Shown one piece after another: positions 7,977-17,268 of a stretch of 58,989 nt of DNA; the stretch's first letter is position 1, and every line of letters begins with the position of its first letter. A model generated the notes under the pieces. It was not told the origin of the DNA. It did no database searches and saw nothing but the letters and a program-made list of their open reading frames with translations. Source of the stretch: Budvicia diplopodorum (lineage in GTDB: Bacteria > Pseudomonadota > Gammaproteobacteria > Enterobacterales > Enterobacteriaceae); NCBI RefSeq assembly GCF_009800925.1, contig NZ_WOYF01000019.1, positions 1 to 58,989 of the forward strand. Direction: 5' to 3'. A program made the translations under genes and the position numbers.

Positions 7977-8252
7977 TCAACTAACTTGCTCTACCGTTTT
8001 TAAATATCGCATGACGGTATTTAGACCAACTTTAAGCGTTCGGCTGGTATGTCTTATTCCAGCACCTTGAGATGCCATTTCAATGATCTTTTCTTTCATG
8101 CCCGGCTGATGTGCCCGATACAAATAAGATAGCTGGAACGTTTTTCTGCAATCGTTACAGTAGTACCTTGGATACCCACCCCGCCCCTTACCGTGCTTTC
8201 TAACGGGCTGAGTCTCATTACAGTGGCGACATGCAACTTCTATGGTAACCAT
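7977..8252 (-). CDS. Orphan IS1 InsA-like zinc-ribbon/HTH protein
   Basis: A 91-residue relative of IS1 InsA. It has a zinc ribbon with Cys8, Cys11, Cys32 and Cys35 (CRHC ... CNDC), then RKTFQLSYLYRAHQPG, and a helix-turn-helix GIRHTSRTLKVGLNTVMRYLK. In IS1, InsA binds the element ends, represses the promoter, and is extended by frameshifting to make the transposase. Here no insB frame follows, the IS1 A6C slippery run is reduced to A5C, and no IS1 ends were seen. The gene has a full-consensus ribosome site, AAGGAGGT, five bases before ATG. It may be a domesticated regulator or an IS remnant. Confidence 0.75.
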   Translation of the reverse strand: MVTIEVACRHCNETQPVRKHGKGRGGYPRYYCNDCRKTFQLSYLYRAHQPGMKEKIIEMASQGAGIRHTSRTLKVGLNTVMRYLKTVEQVS

Positions 8253-8816
8253 CTTCCACCTCCTTCTGGATAAAATTATCTGACAATAAATAACCGTGAT
8301 AGTAACTCGTTATAAAATGTTAGCCCGCGCAGAACTTAAACTTTTATATCCTGATTACGCTCGATTTTTGTTAATCTCGATAAATTCTAGCAACCGAATT
8401 TTCAATTAAAAGGTTACACCCATCTTAAAAATCTCCCTTACAGGAATTCGAGTGTAGCAAAATATTTTTACAATTTTAACCAGAGAATGTGAATATATAA
8501 CATCACCATAAATACTAGTATTTTTGACAGTTACCAATGTGGGGATTTCATATTATTATTTAAAGTTAAGTGATTTTCATTGAAGTGTAGTTACACTCTT
8601 TAATCTATCCCAATCGCGTTTATAGTTTCTATTTCCACCTTTTCTACCTTTCCTTTCCGTCCCCTCGCCATATTTTCTACGGCCAGACGGCTCATTCTTA
8701 TACTGACAATCGCAGCAATAATCCGTACCATAGCCCTCCCGCTATTCTATGGCTATTTTCACCATAATAGCGCTAACTTATTGAATCAAAGCAACCAGGC
8801 AGACAGAGCTACAGGC
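8253..8816. other. AT-rich intergenic region between divergent insA-like gene and ttcA
   Basis: About 560 bases without a supported gene, unusually long and AT-rich. It contains the palindrome AGTGTAGTTACACT (8584-8597) and scattered related half-sites (GGTTACACC near 8414, GAGTGTAG near 8449), which could be operators for an unknown regulator. It must also hold the ttcA promoter. I did not find the FnrS sRNA that lies near ttcA in E. coli. Confidence 0.35.
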
Positions 8817-9740
8817 ATGAGTACATCAGCAGCGCTAAACCAAAAAGACCAATATAATCTGAATAAACTTCATAAACGTTTACGCCGCAACGTCGGAGAG
8901 GCCATTTCCGACTTTGCGATGATTGAGGAAGGCGATCGAATTATGGTTTGCCTCTCAGGCGGAAAAGATAGCTATACCATGCTGGATATTCTGCAAAATT
9001 TACAGAGAAGCGCGCCGGTTAACTTTGAGCTGATAGCCGTCAACCTAGATCAAAAGCAGCCGGGTTTTCCTGAAGACATTCTGCCCGAGTATCTAAAAAA
9101 CCTCGGCATTGAATACAAAATTGTTGAAGAAAATACCTACGGCATCGTTAAAGATAAAATTCCGGAAGGTAAAACCACCTGCTCTCTGTGCTCACGCCTG
9201 CGCCGCGGCATTCTATACCGTACGGCCACCGAACTTGGTGCCACTAAAATTGCGCTAGGCCATCACCGCGACGATATTCTGCAAACGCTGTTTTTAAATA
9301 TGTTCTACGGCGGCAAGCTTAAAGGTATGCCACCCAAGCTCATCAGCGATGACGGCAAACATATTGTTATCCGCCCTTTGGCCTATTGCCGTGAGAAAGA
9401 TATCGAACGCTATGCTCAGGCCAAGTCGTTTCCGATTATTCCCTGTAACCTGTGTGGATCGCAGCCGAACCTACAGCGTCAGGTAATTAAAGAAATGATA
9501 ATCGACTGGGATCGTCGTTACCCCGGCCGGGTAGAAACCATGTTTAGTGCGATGCAAAACGTCGTACCTTCGCACCTGTGCGACCGTGAACTGTTTGACT
9601 TCACGGCAATACGGCACGGAATGGAAGTCATTGACGGCGGAGACTTAGCGTTTGACCGCGAAGAACTGCCGCTTAATCCGATAGGCTTCGTACCGGAAGA
9701 AAACGATAGTTTGAGTATCGACGTGCTTGAAGTGAAATAA
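8817..9740 (+). CDS. ttcA: tRNA cytidine(32) 2-sulfurtransferase
   Basis: A 307-residue enzyme making 2-thiocytidine at position 32 of several tRNAs, using ATP and an oxygen-sensitive [4Fe-4S] cluster. The PP-loop [10 protein letters not shown] is near residue 45. The cluster cysteines are in [12 protein letters not shown] and the CNLCGSQPN motif, and the metal-adjacent ALGHHRDDI is present. The ATG at 8817 gives about the E. coli length (311). An upstream in-frame TTG at 8781 would add 12 residues but has no ribosome site. Confidence 0.94.
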   Translation: MSTSAALNQKDQYNLNKLHKRLRRNVGEAISDFAMIEEGDRIMVCLSGGKDSYTMLDILQNLQRSAPVNFELIAVNLDQKQPGFPEDILPEYLKNLGIEYKIVEENTYGIVKDKIPEGKTTCSLCSRLRRGILYRTATELGATKIALGHHRDDILQTLFLNMFYGGKLKGMPPKLISDDGKHIVIRPLAYCREKDIERYAQAKSFPIIPCNLCGSQPNLQRQVIKEMIIDWDRRYPGRVETMFSAMQNVVPSHLCDRELFDFTAIRHGMEVIDGGDLAFDREELPLNPIGFVPEENDSLSIDVLEVK

Positions 9741-9755
9741 AGAAGTGAAATAAAA

Positions 9756-9791
9756 AAGCGCCGGGCCCGTTAATCAACGATCCCGGCGTTT
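9756..9791. terminator. Bidirectional terminator between ttcA and zntB
   Basis: CGCCGGG (9759-9765) pairs with CCCGGCG (9782-9788), with further pairing of CGTT and AACG inside. On the minus strand it is followed by six Ts, ideal for zntB; on the plus strand the tail is only a few Ts, weaker for ttcA. Confidence 0.75.
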
Positions 9792-9805
9792 AAACAACTC
9801 GTCAG

Positions 9806-10789
9806 CTACAGCCATTTACTGCGCTTTAACCACCATAAAACCCCGCCACCCAGCATAAACAGAATCCCACAAAAGATAGCAAAGCCTTGCTCTTTATCGC
9901 CGCCCGGAATACCGCCCAGATTAACGCCAAACAGTCCGGTTAAAAACGTTGCGGGCAGAAACAGCATTGCCAACAGCGACATGGTATAGGTACGACGGTT
10001 CATCGATTCGGCAATCAGCGCATTAATTTCGTCCACCAGTACCGCCGTACGGGATATCGTCGCATCGAGATCGTCTAATCCTCGGCCTAACCTATCGGCA
10101 ATTTCCTGCATTCTGTGGCGATCTTCATTGGTCATCCAAGACAGGCGTTCACTGGCTAAACGGGAGAAGACGTCCCGCTGAGGCGCTAAATGACGACGTA
10201 AGACGATCAGCTGTTTACGAATCAGCGACATTGCCCCTCTGCCTGGAATAGTCCGCTCAAGCAGCCCGTCTTCTAAATCAATAACCCGACCGTGAATATC
10301 ATCAATAAAGTCGCTGGCCTGATCGGTTAAGTAGTCGAGCACCTCAACCAACCAGCTACCGCTGTGGGTTGGGCCGGTCTTTTTCTTTAGTTCATTAACC
10401 ACTTCGTCTACCGCATAAATTGGCCGGTGACGGGTAGAGATAATCAGTTTCTCGGTGATATAGATACGGATAGTGACTAACGGATCGGGTATCGCATTAT
10501 TATCCAGATTAATACCGCGTAATATAATCAGCGTACCCTCACCCTGACGCGCAACCCTTGGCCGGCAGCTCTCCCCCGATAACGCTTCTTTAAAGCTGTC
10601 GGGTAACAGATTGGTCGCCTGAAACCAGGCTAAACTGCTTTCTTGCTCATAGTCGATATGTAGCCAGGCTGGCTGCTCAGGCGTGATTTCAGACTTATCG
10701 TTTAGCGGTAGCATTCCACCTTTGCCGTCTAACTGGCAAGAATGGATCTTCTCTGAAACCGCTAACTGCTTACCCGTAATTTTATCCAC
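9806..10789 (-). CDS. zntB: Zinc transporter ZntB (CorA/MIT superfamily)
   Basis: An inner-membrane zinc transporter of the MIT superfamily. The long cytoplasmic N-domain (DSFKEALSGESCRPRVARQGEG and neighbouring blocks) is followed by two C-terminal transmembrane helices flanking GVNLGGIPGG, the ZntB version of the CorA GMN signature, and ends LKRSKWL as in E. coli. I prefer the GTG at 10787-10789 because AAGGTG lies six bases upstream and the product is then 327 residues, as in E. coli. A GTG at 10798 would add three residues with the ribosome site abutting it. Confidence 0.92.
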   Translation of the reverse strand: MDKITGKQLAVSEKIHSCQLDGKGGMLPLNDKSEITPEQPAWLHIDYEQESSLAWFQATNLLPDSFKEALSGESCRPRVARQGEGTLIILRGINLDNNAIPDPLVTIRIYITEKLIISTRHRPIYAVDEVVNELKKKTGPTHSGSWLVEVLDYLTDQASDFIDDIHGRVIDLEDGLLERTIPGRGAMSLIRKQLIVLRRHLAPQRDVFSRLASERLSWMTNEDRHRMQEIADRLGRGLDDLDATISRTAVLVDEINALIAESMNRRTYTMSLLAMLFLPATFLTGLFGVNLGGIPGGDKEQGFAIFCGILFMLGGGVLWWLKRSKWL

Positions 10790-10837
10790 AACGTTCACCT
10801 TTCAAAACACCTTTGTTCGCCATTACGGCTGTCCTAT

Positions 10838-11257
10838 CTATAGTTTTTTATCCAACACGGCCGTTGTCAGGCGGGAAATACAGCATAACCGTTCTGCGTC
10901 ATCATAGATTTTAATCTCCCACACTTGATGAGTCCGGCCCAGATGAATCGCCTGACAAACTCCGCGCACTAATCCCTTCTTAGCGGCCCGAAGATGGTTA
11001 GCATTGATCTCAATACCGGCTACCTGCGCATCGCCCTCACAGCACAGATATCCGGCAACCGAACCCAACGTTTCCGCTAACACCACCGACGCTCCGCCGT
11101 GCAGTAAGCCAAACGGTTGTACGGTGCGTTGGTCAACCGGCATCGTCGCTTCCAGAGAATTAGCATCCTGCTTAGTATAAATGATGCCAACGTGTTCAAT
11201 CATGGTGCCTTTAGACATCTGATTCAGCTCAGCCAGCGACTTTTGTCGTTTCCACAT
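10838..11257 (-). CDS. menI: 1,4-dihydroxy-2-naphthoyl-CoA hydrolase (hotdog thioesterase)
   Basis: A 139-residue hotdog-fold thioesterase matching E. coli YdiI/MenI, which releases 1,4-dihydroxy-2-naphthoate in menaquinone synthesis. The signature QPFGLLHGGASVVLAETLGS, with the catalytic Glu in the long helix, is intact, as is GIEINANHLR. The ATG at 11255-11257 (MWKRQKS) fits the family; AAGGTGAGAG lies upstream. An in-frame ATG at 11278 would add seven residues. It follows ydiJ by 34 bases, as in E. coli. Confidence 0.9.
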   Translation of the reverse strand: MWKRQKSLAELNQMSKGTMIEHVGIIYTKQDANSLEATMPVDQRTVQPFGLLHGGASVVLAETLGSVAGYLCCEGDAQVAGIEINANHLRAAKKGLVRGVCQAIHLGRTHQVWEIKIYDDAERLCCISRLTTAVLDKKL

Positions 11258-11291
11258 ATCACTCTCACCTTGTTTCATTAATCATGCTGGC

Positions 11292-14200
11292 TCAGATCAG
11301 CTCAAGCAATGCCTGTAACGGGTGTTTTAACACCACGCCGTTAAAACGTTTCACCTGACTGCGGCAGGAATAACCGGTGGCAAGACAGCGCTCCGCGCTT
11401 TTTCCCACTAACGCACGCTGCCACGATAGCGCATAAATACCCGCAGAATTTTCTGCGTTATCGGCCTCATGACCGTAGGTACCGGCCATACCACAGCAGC
11501 CAAGGCTAACCTCATTGAGCCGGGCACCGAAGTGACCGAACAGGGCCTGCCACTGTTTGCCGCTGGCGGGAAGCGAGGTACTTTCAGTACAGTGGCCGAA
11601 CAAGTACCACGGCTCCTGTACGCCTTCTTTTGCAGGAAAACGATTCAGGTTGGCCGTCAGCCATTCATGGACTAACTGAACCTGAAAACTCCCGCGCTCA
11701 ATGCCCAGCGCATGCTGATATTCATCGCGATAGCAAAGGACCAGCGCCGGATCGACACCCACCATTGGAATATTCAGCTTAGCCACTCGGTTGAGCACCT
11801 CAGCCGTGCGTCTGGCGGTTTTGGCAAACTGATGCAGAAAACCTTTAATATGCTGCGCTTTGCCGTTCGGCGAGAATGGCAGCACCACCGCAATCATTCC
11901 CAGCCTTTCCACTAATAGAACGAAGTCGGCAACCACTTTGGCATCGTAGTAGCTGGTAAACGGATCCTGAACGATTAACACGTAATTCTGTCTGGCATCT
12001 GGCGCTAAATTCTCTAGCTGTTCCAGCGTCATGCTACAAGATTTATGCCCCTGTAGCTGTTGCTTTAGCGTTGGTGAAGAGAGCAACGGTAGGTTCACCA
12101 TCCCGATGCTTTTCGCCCCTAACGATTGAACCCAAGTCTGGCGGATAAAAAAGTTAAATACCTTCGGCGCTTTAGCCATGACTGGCGCATAGTGTTCCAC
12201 CGACGCCACCAGATAGTCTCTGGCCGGGCGTAAATAACGGCTATGGTAAAGCTGTAGGAAGCGAGAACGGAACGCCGGAACGTCAATTTTAATCGGGCAT
12301 TGGGTCGAACAGGCTTTACAGGCTAAACACCCGGCCATCGACTGCTTAACCTCATGAGAAAAATCGTATTCACCCTGATGCTTACGCCAGCTGTTTTTGG
12401 TTTTATCCAGCAACCCACGCCAGCTGATACGCTGCCCGACAAGCTGTTGTTCAATTTGCAGTGGGTCAACGCCCTGTTCGGCCAACAGCCGCAGCCATTC
12501 GCGCACCAGCGATGCCCTGCCTTTCGGCGAATGTACCCGATTGGCACTAACCTTCATGGAAGGACACATCGGGCTGTTAACGTCAAAATTGAAGCACAGG
12601 CCGTTACCGTTACACTCCATCGCGCCTTTAAACGCCGTACGAACCGCAACGGGAATACGGCGATCGAAAGCGCCGCGCTTCACCGCGTCAACTTTAAACA
12701 CCGGCTCGTCTTTGCCCTTAGGCGGGCAAATTTTGCCGGGATTGAGCCTGTTTTCCGGGTCAAATGCGGCCTTTATCCGGCGCAGCTCATCGTAAAGCTC
12801 AGGGCCGAAAAACGCCGGGCTATATTCAGCACGAAAGCCTTTACCGTGTTCGCCCCACAGCAGCCCGCCATATTTTGCCGTGAGCTCGACAATTCGATCG
12901 GACAGCTGCTTCATTAATATTTCTTGCTGAGGATCGCACATGTCCAGCGCTGGCCGAACGTGTAAAACCCCGGCATCAACGTGGCCAAACATGCCATAGG
13001 CTAAATTGTGCTCGTCAAGCAGCGCCCGAAACTCTGTAATATAATCGGCTAAATGTTCAGGCGGCACGCAGGTGTCTTCCGCAAAAGGTATTGGCTTCGC
13101 AAATCCCTTGGCGTTACCCAGTAGCCCGACGGCTTTTTTACGCATCGCATAAATGCGTTCGATGTTCGCCAGATCGCTACAAAGCTGATAACCGATAACC
13201 CCGCCCTCACCGGCAGCCATCAGCCGATCTAGGCGGGAACAGAGCTGCTCAACCTGTGCATCAATCAATGGTTCATCGTCACCGGCAAACTCAATAATAT
13301 TCAGCCCCTGCATGTCTTTATTTGGTACATCGGTAATTAAATCTTTCACCGACTCCCAGATAATGTCTTCGCGGGCCAGATTAAACACTTTGGAGTCAAC
13401 CGTTTCGACCGAGAGCGCTTTCACTTCAACCATCAGTGGCGCATTTCTCAGCGCCGAGTCAAAACTGTCATACTTCACGTTCACCAAGCGACGTACCGCA
13501 GGCAGCGGGGTGATATTCAGTCGGGCTTCAGTAATAAACGCCAATGAGCCTTCAGAACCGGTCAGAATGCGGCTTAAATCGAAGGTCTGCAAATCATCGC
13601 TGAATACGTGGCGAAGATCGTAACCGGTTAAAAAGCGATTGAGCTTAGGAAACTTCTCCAGCACTAGCTCACGCTGAAGCCTACAGCGCGTCAGTACCGC
13701 GTGATAAACCAGCCCTGATTGCGTCTGCTGCTCGGCTAACCGTTCTGCCAATTCAACCGGCATCGGATGGGTATCCAGCAGCTCACCGTTCAGCAATACG
13801 CTTCTCAGACCCAGCACGTGGTCAGAGGTTTTACCGTAAACCAGCGAGCCTTGACCGGAGGCATCGGTATTTATCATGCCGCCCAGCGTTGCCCGGTTGC
13901 TGGTAGAAAGCTCCGGAGAAAAGAAATAGCCATGGGGTTTGAGGTACTGATTAAGCTGGTCTTTAATCACGCCAGACTCAACCCGCACCCAGCCTTGTTC
14001 AACGTTGAGCTCCAGAATACGGTGCATATAGCGCGACATATCAACCACAATGCCGTCGTTAAGCGACTGGCCGTTAGTGCCGGTTCCACCGCCTCTTGGC
14101 GTGAATTTCAGTTGAGAAAACTGGGGGTAGTGGCCGGTGCGGGCGATGAGAATAACGTCCGCCGTTGAGCGTGGAAACACTATCGCCTGAGGCAATAGCT

Positions 14201-14345
14201 GATAAATACTGTTATCCGTCGCCATGGTCAGGCGATCGGCATAATGGGTGGCGACATCGCCGCTAAAACCCGACTGTTTTAGCGCATCCAGATAGTCCTG
14301 AACCAGTAAGTCTACTCCCGGAGCCTGCTTTAGCTGTGGAATCAT
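11292..14345 (-). CDS. ydiJ: FAD/4Fe-4S oxidoreductase YdiJ (D-2-hydroxyglutarate dehydrogenase type)
   Basis: A 1017-residue fusion enzyme. The N-terminal FAD-binding domain of the vanillyl-alcohol oxidase type holds TPRGGGTGTNGQSLNDGIV near 85-105 and STSNRATLGGMINTDASGQG near 150. A FAD-oxidase C domain follows (EHGKGFRAEY near 500). The C-terminal iron-sulfur part has CLACKACSTQCPIKIDVP (near 675) and LGCCGMAGTYGHE (near 950). E. coli YdiJ is reported as a D-2-hydroxyglutarate dehydrogenase feeding electrons to the respiratory chain. It lies between menI and divergent ydiK, as in E. coli. Confidence 0.92.
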   Translation of the reverse strand: MIPQLKQAPGVDLLVQDYLDALKQSGFSGDVATHYADRLTMATDNSIYQLLPQAIVFPRSTADVILIARTGHYPQFSQLKFTPRGGGTGTNGQSLNDGIVVDMSRYMHRILELNVEQGWVRVESGVIKDQLNQYLKPHGYFFSPELSTSNRATLGGMINTDASGQGSLVYGKTSDHVLGLRSVLLNGELLDTHPMPVELAERLAEQQTQSGLVYHAVLTRCRLQRELVLEKFPKLNRFLTGYDLRHVFSDDLQTFDLSRILTGSEGSLAFITEARLNITPLPAVRRLVNVKYDSFDSALRNAPLMVEVKALSVETVDSKVFNLAREDIIWESVKDLITDVPNKDMQGLNIIEFAGDDEPLIDAQVEQLCSRLDRLMAAGEGGVIGYQLCSDLANIERIYAMRKKAVGLLGNAKGFAKPIPFAEDTCVPPEHLADYITEFRALLDEHNLAYGMFGHVDAGVLHVRPALDMCDPQQEILMKQLSDRIVELTAKYGGLLWGEHGKGFRAEYSPAFFGPELYDELRRIKAAFDPENRLNPGKICPPKGKDEPVFKVDAVKRGAFDRRIPVAVRTAFKGAMECNGNGLCFNFDVNSPMCPSMKVSANRVHSPKGRASLVREWLRLLAEQGVDPLQIEQQLVGQRISWRGLLDKTKNSWRKHQGEYDFSHEVKQSMAGCLACKACSTQCPIKIDVPAFRSRFLQLYHSRYLRPARDYLVASVEHYAPVMAKAPKVFNFFIRQTWVQSLGAKSIGMVNLPLLSSPTLKQQLQGHKSCSMTLEQLENLAPDARQNYVLIVQDPFTSYYDAKVVADFVLLVERLGMIAVVLPFSPNGKAQHIKGFLHQFAKTARRTAEVLNRVAKLNIPMVGVDPALVLCYRDEYQHALGIERGSFQVQLVHEWLTANLNRFPAKEGVQEPWYLFGHCTESTSLPASGKQWQALFGHFGARLNEVSLGCCGMAGTYGHEADNAENSAGIYALSWQRALVGKSAERCLATGYSCRSQVKRFNGVVLKHPLQALLELI

Positions 14346-14668
14346 TTGCCGTTTATCTCTTTTATATTATTTTTTAGACCTTCACATTACCCGATACTCG
14401 ATTGCTTCATACTACTGACAGCACCATCCCCTTATGGCCAGCGAATTCAATTAGCATAGTTGTTTTATAGTTTACGTCGCTAATTGGTTAAATTTATATC
14501 ATGCGGTAAAACGTGAGCTGATTGAGGATTAAAAAGCAACCCGCGTTTAATTGCGCCGCTAAGCTATATTCTATATTCATCAGTTTATTAAGCTAAGATG
14601 ATAGTTATGCCAGCCATGTCAGATAATGTAAACTATCACTATATCCTTTTATTAATGAGACATATTGC
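14346..14668. promoter_or_regulatory. Divergent promoter region of ydiJ and ydiK
   Basis: 323 bases between divergent genes. The inverted repeat TGATAGTT (14599-14606) and AACTATCA (14631-14638) brackets GATAAT, a possible ydiK -10 box, so this could be an operator. No other structure was identified. Confidence 0.35.
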
Positions 14669-15781
14669 ATGAATCCATCTCATAAGCGCTACGACCTTGC
14701 TCGCCTGATGTTTGGCATATTGTTTATCGCTATTCTTATTATTACCAGTTTTTGGGTGGTTCAACCTTTTATATTAGCCTTTGCCTGGGCTGGCATGGTG
14801 GTTATTGCTACTTGGCCGTTATTGCTTCGCGTTCAAAAAATGACATGGGGAAAAAGAGCTCCGGCCGTTGCCATTATGACCCTATTGATCGTTCTGCTAT
14901 TCGTTATTCCATTCAGTCTGGTCATTAATAGCATTGTTGATAACAGCGGTAGCTTAGTTGATTGGTTATCTAAGCCGGAAAACTGGCATATTCCTAAGCT
15001 AACCTGGTTAGAAAATGTGCCTATCGTCGGTGAACGGCTGCTGAAAGCGTGGAAATCAATGACCGCCGATGGCGGTAAAATATTAGTATCCAACGTTCAG
15101 CCGTATGCCGGAGCCAGCGCCACATGGTTTGTCTCACAGGTTGCGCACGTTGGCAGCTTTATGCTTCACGGAACCTTAATGGTGGTGTTCAGCGCCCTTC
15201 TGTACAGTAAAGGTGAGTCTGTCGCCACCGGCATTCGCCATTTTGCCTTACGGCTGGCCGAGGGGCGCGGTGAAGCCGCCGTTATTCTGGCCGGGCAGGC
15301 CATTAAAGGCGTTGCGCTTGGCATTGTGGTTACCGCACTGGTTCAGGCGTTATTGGGCGGTGTCGGGCTAGCGGTAGCCGGTATTCCCTACGCAACCTTG
15401 CTCACCGTTCTGATGTTTATCTGCTGTCTGGCACAAATCGGCCCGTCGTTGATTCTGGCGGCCGCCGTTATCTGGCTATATTGGACCGGTGATAACACAT
15501 GGGGTACCGTATTGCTGGTCTGGGGATCCTTAGTCTCCACCATGGATAACGTACTTCGCCCCATGCTAATTCGTATGGGCGCAGACCTTCCGCTACTGCT
15601 TATTTTGTCCGGCGTTATCGGTGGGTTGCTGGCCTTTGGCATGATAGGTTTGTTTATCGGGCCGGTGGTGTTGGCGGTGTCTTACCGTTTAATCTCTGCG
15701 TGGATGAATGAAGTGCCTGAACCGCAGGCCGAACTGCCTGACGTCGCAGAAGAGTTGCCCGACCCGACGGCAGAAAGCTAA
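14669..15781 (+). CDS. ydiK: YdiK, AI-2E family membrane transporter
   Basis: A 370-residue inner-membrane protein with about eight transmembrane segments: two at the N-terminus (LMFGILFIAILIITSFW, LAFAWAGMVVIATWPLL), a soluble loop, and a C-terminal block holding AGIPYATLLTVLMFICCLAQIG and SGVIGGLLAFGMIGLFIGPVVLAV. This is the AI-2E/TqsA/PerM family layout. The substrate of YdiK is not known. It is divergent from ydiJ and followed by a clear terminator. Confidence 0.88.
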   Translation: MNPSHKRYDLARLMFGILFIAILIITSFWVVQPFILAFAWAGMVVIATWPLLLRVQKMTWGKRAPAVAIMTLLIVLLFVIPFSLVINSIVDNSGSLVDWLSKPENWHIPKLTWLENVPIVGERLLKAWKSMTADGGKILVSNVQPYAGASATWFVSQVAHVGSFMLHGTLMVVFSALLYSKGESVATGIRHFALRLAEGRGEAAVILAGQAIKGVALGIVVTALVQALLGGVGLAVAGIPYATLLTVLMFICCLAQIGPSLILAAAVIWLYWTGDNTWGTVLLVWGSLVSTMDNVLRPMLIRMGADLPLLLILSGVIGGLLAFGMIGLFIGPVVLAVSYRLISAWMNEVPEPQAELPDVAEELPDPTAES

Positions 15782-15838
15782 TACTGTTTTTCACAGTTAA
15801 AAGCCACTTCCAGAGGGGGCTTAGGAATATCAATAAAG

Positions 15839-15863
15839 ATCAGCCTCAGGGCTGATTTTTTTA
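15839..15863 (+). terminator. ydiK terminator
   Basis: ATCAGCC pairs with GGCTGAT around TCA and is followed by eight Ts. Confidence 0.85.
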
Positions 15864-16149
15864 TACCGATAAAACGGTGACGACCAGAAAAACTACCGGT
15901 TCTAGAAATGAAATATATCGTCTTCCAATCTGGGGCTATAATTTAACTAATTGAGCTAAATCCGTATTTCCTGCCAATTGAGCCGCTCCGTTTTTTCCGA
16001 TCGCGTGATAACATAGCACCGAAGTTGAGTTCCCTATTGGTGGCAGTCACTTGCCGGTATCCCTCTCTTCCACGGTGATACCTTGAAGCGCTGTATGCTC
16101 GCTGGAATAGAAGGTTGTATCAGAACAAATCAAGATAGGTATTATCAAC
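15864..16149 (+). promoter_or_regulatory. Promoter and leader of ydhIJK
   Basis: TATAAT occurs at 15937-15942. It runs into the imperfect palindrome TTTAACTAATTGAGCTAAA (15942-15960), placed over the likely transcription start. Its form resembles a MarR/SlyA-type operator; in E. coli ydhIJK lies next to slyA, but slyA is not in this window. The -35 is weak. The leader of about 200 bases can fold (GGTATC with GATACC, roughly 16055-16082). Confidence 0.4.
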
Positions 16150-16383
16150 GTGGACATCTTTTCAAATAGCGGTAATGCTTTATCCGATCTGGTTTTCGGT
16201 GCATCACTTTACTTTCCGCCAATATTTAAAGCACTCATGCTTGGCTTTGTGATATGGCTACTGGTTCACCGGGTGATACGTGACTGGCTCTATTCCAGCG
16301 AAGTCTGGCACCCGACGCTGATGGACCTGTGCATTTTTATCATTGCCGTCAGCGGTTCTATGTGGATATTAACCCGTTGGTAA
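16150..16383 (+). CDS. ydhI: YdhI, DUF1656 small membrane protein
   Basis: A 77-residue inner-membrane protein with two transmembrane segments. It matches E. coli YdhI (LVFGASLYFPPIFKALMLGF, LVHRVIRDWLY, WHPTLMDLCIFII). DUF1656 proteins are the small third component encoded with AaeAB-type efflux systems. The start is GTG. ydhJ follows after four bases, so the three genes form one operon. Confidence 0.88.
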   Translation: MDIFSNSGNALSDLVFGASLYFPPIFKALMLGFVIWLLVHRVIRDWLYSSEVWHPTLMDLCIFIIAVSGSMWILTRW

Positions 16384-16387
16384 TCTT

Positions 16388-17242
16388 ATGAAGCTAAATA
16401 CTTTCAAATACTTTTCTACCGTGATCGTGTTTGCCATTGCCGTTAGCGCGGGCTGGTGGCTGTGGAATTACTACATGCAATCACCCTGGACCCGTGACGG
16501 TAAAATTCGGGCAGAGCAGGTTAACATCACGCCTGAAGTCTCCGGCAAACTGTTGCTGGTTAACGTTAAAGATAACCAAATGGTGAAAAAAGGCGATCTG
16601 CTGTTTACCATTGATGAAACCGTCTATCAGATTGAAGTAAATAGAGCGGAAGGTGCGCTGGCTAAAGCGTTATCCGATCTAGACAAAGCAAATCATGAGG
16701 CCACTCGCCGCCAACGGTTACCGGTTACCACCATATCACAAGAAGAGTTAGATGAAGCCAATCTGGCGGTAAAGGCCATGAAGGCTAACTATAAAGCCGC
16801 TCTGGCGGCGCTTGAACAAACCCAGTGGAATTTGGCTCACACTAAAATCACCGCACCGACCGATGGCTATATTACTAACTTACACACCCGCTCCGGCAGC
16901 TATGCCACCGCCGGGCTGCCGTTAGTGGCGCTGGTGGATATTCATTCCTTTTATGTGATGGGCTATTTCGAAGAAACCAAGCTAGATAACATCAAACAGG
17001 GTAGCAAAGCGGACATCACGCTGTATAACGGTAACACCAAGCTTCAGGGCGAAGTCGAAAGCATTGGCCGGGCGATTTACGACCAAAGCATTGACGGAAA
17101 TTCAGATATGCTAATGAACGTTAAGCCAAACGTTCCTTGGGTTCGACTGGCCCAGCGAATTCCGGTCAGAATTGCTCTGATAAACGTTCCCGACAGCGTT
17201 CTGTTGGTTGCCGGAACCACCTGTTCCGTTGCCCTTGATTAA
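16388..17242 (+). CDS. ydhJ: YdhJ, efflux membrane-fusion protein (HlyD/AaeA family)
   Basis: A 284-residue periplasmic adaptor. It has an N-terminal anchor (about 10-29), the family block MQSPWTRDGKIRAEQVNITP, a biotinyl-lipoyl-like half, a coiled-coil hairpin (about 85-145) and the returning lipoyl half (THTKITAPTDGYITNL-like region). It ends with NVPWVRLAQRIPVRIAL, as in AaeA. It would link YdhK in the inner membrane to an outer-membrane channel. Close to the 285 residues of E. coli YdhJ. Confidence 0.9.
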   Translation: MKLNTFKYFSTVIVFAIAVSAGWWLWNYYMQSPWTRDGKIRAEQVNITPEVSGKLLLVNVKDNQMVKKGDLLFTIDETVYQIEVNRAEGALAKALSDLDKANHEATRRQRLPVTTISQEELDEANLAVKAMKANYKAALAALEQTQWNLAHTKITAPTDGYITNLHTRSGSYATAGLPLVALVDIHSFYVMGYFEETKLDNIKQGSKADITLYNGNTKLQGEVESIGRAIYDQSIDGNSDMLMNVKPNVPWVRLAQRIPVRIALINVPDSVLLVAGTTCSVALD

Positions 17243-17268
17243 TAAACAGCAACGTAAAGGCATAACGC

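Noticed and set aside
8253..8816. FnrS small RNA next to ttcA, as in E. coli
   Set aside because: I could not find the conserved FnrS 5' segment or its terminator either here or in 7085-7513.
12354..12917. Long plus-strand frame inside ydiJ
   Set aside because: Antisense shadow of a well-supported gene with no ribosome site or family match.
15782..15863. RprA small RNA downstream of ydiK, as in E. coli
   Set aside because: The terminator is present, but the RprA rpoS-pairing region and its CCCAUC-type 3' stem are not; read as the ydiK terminator.
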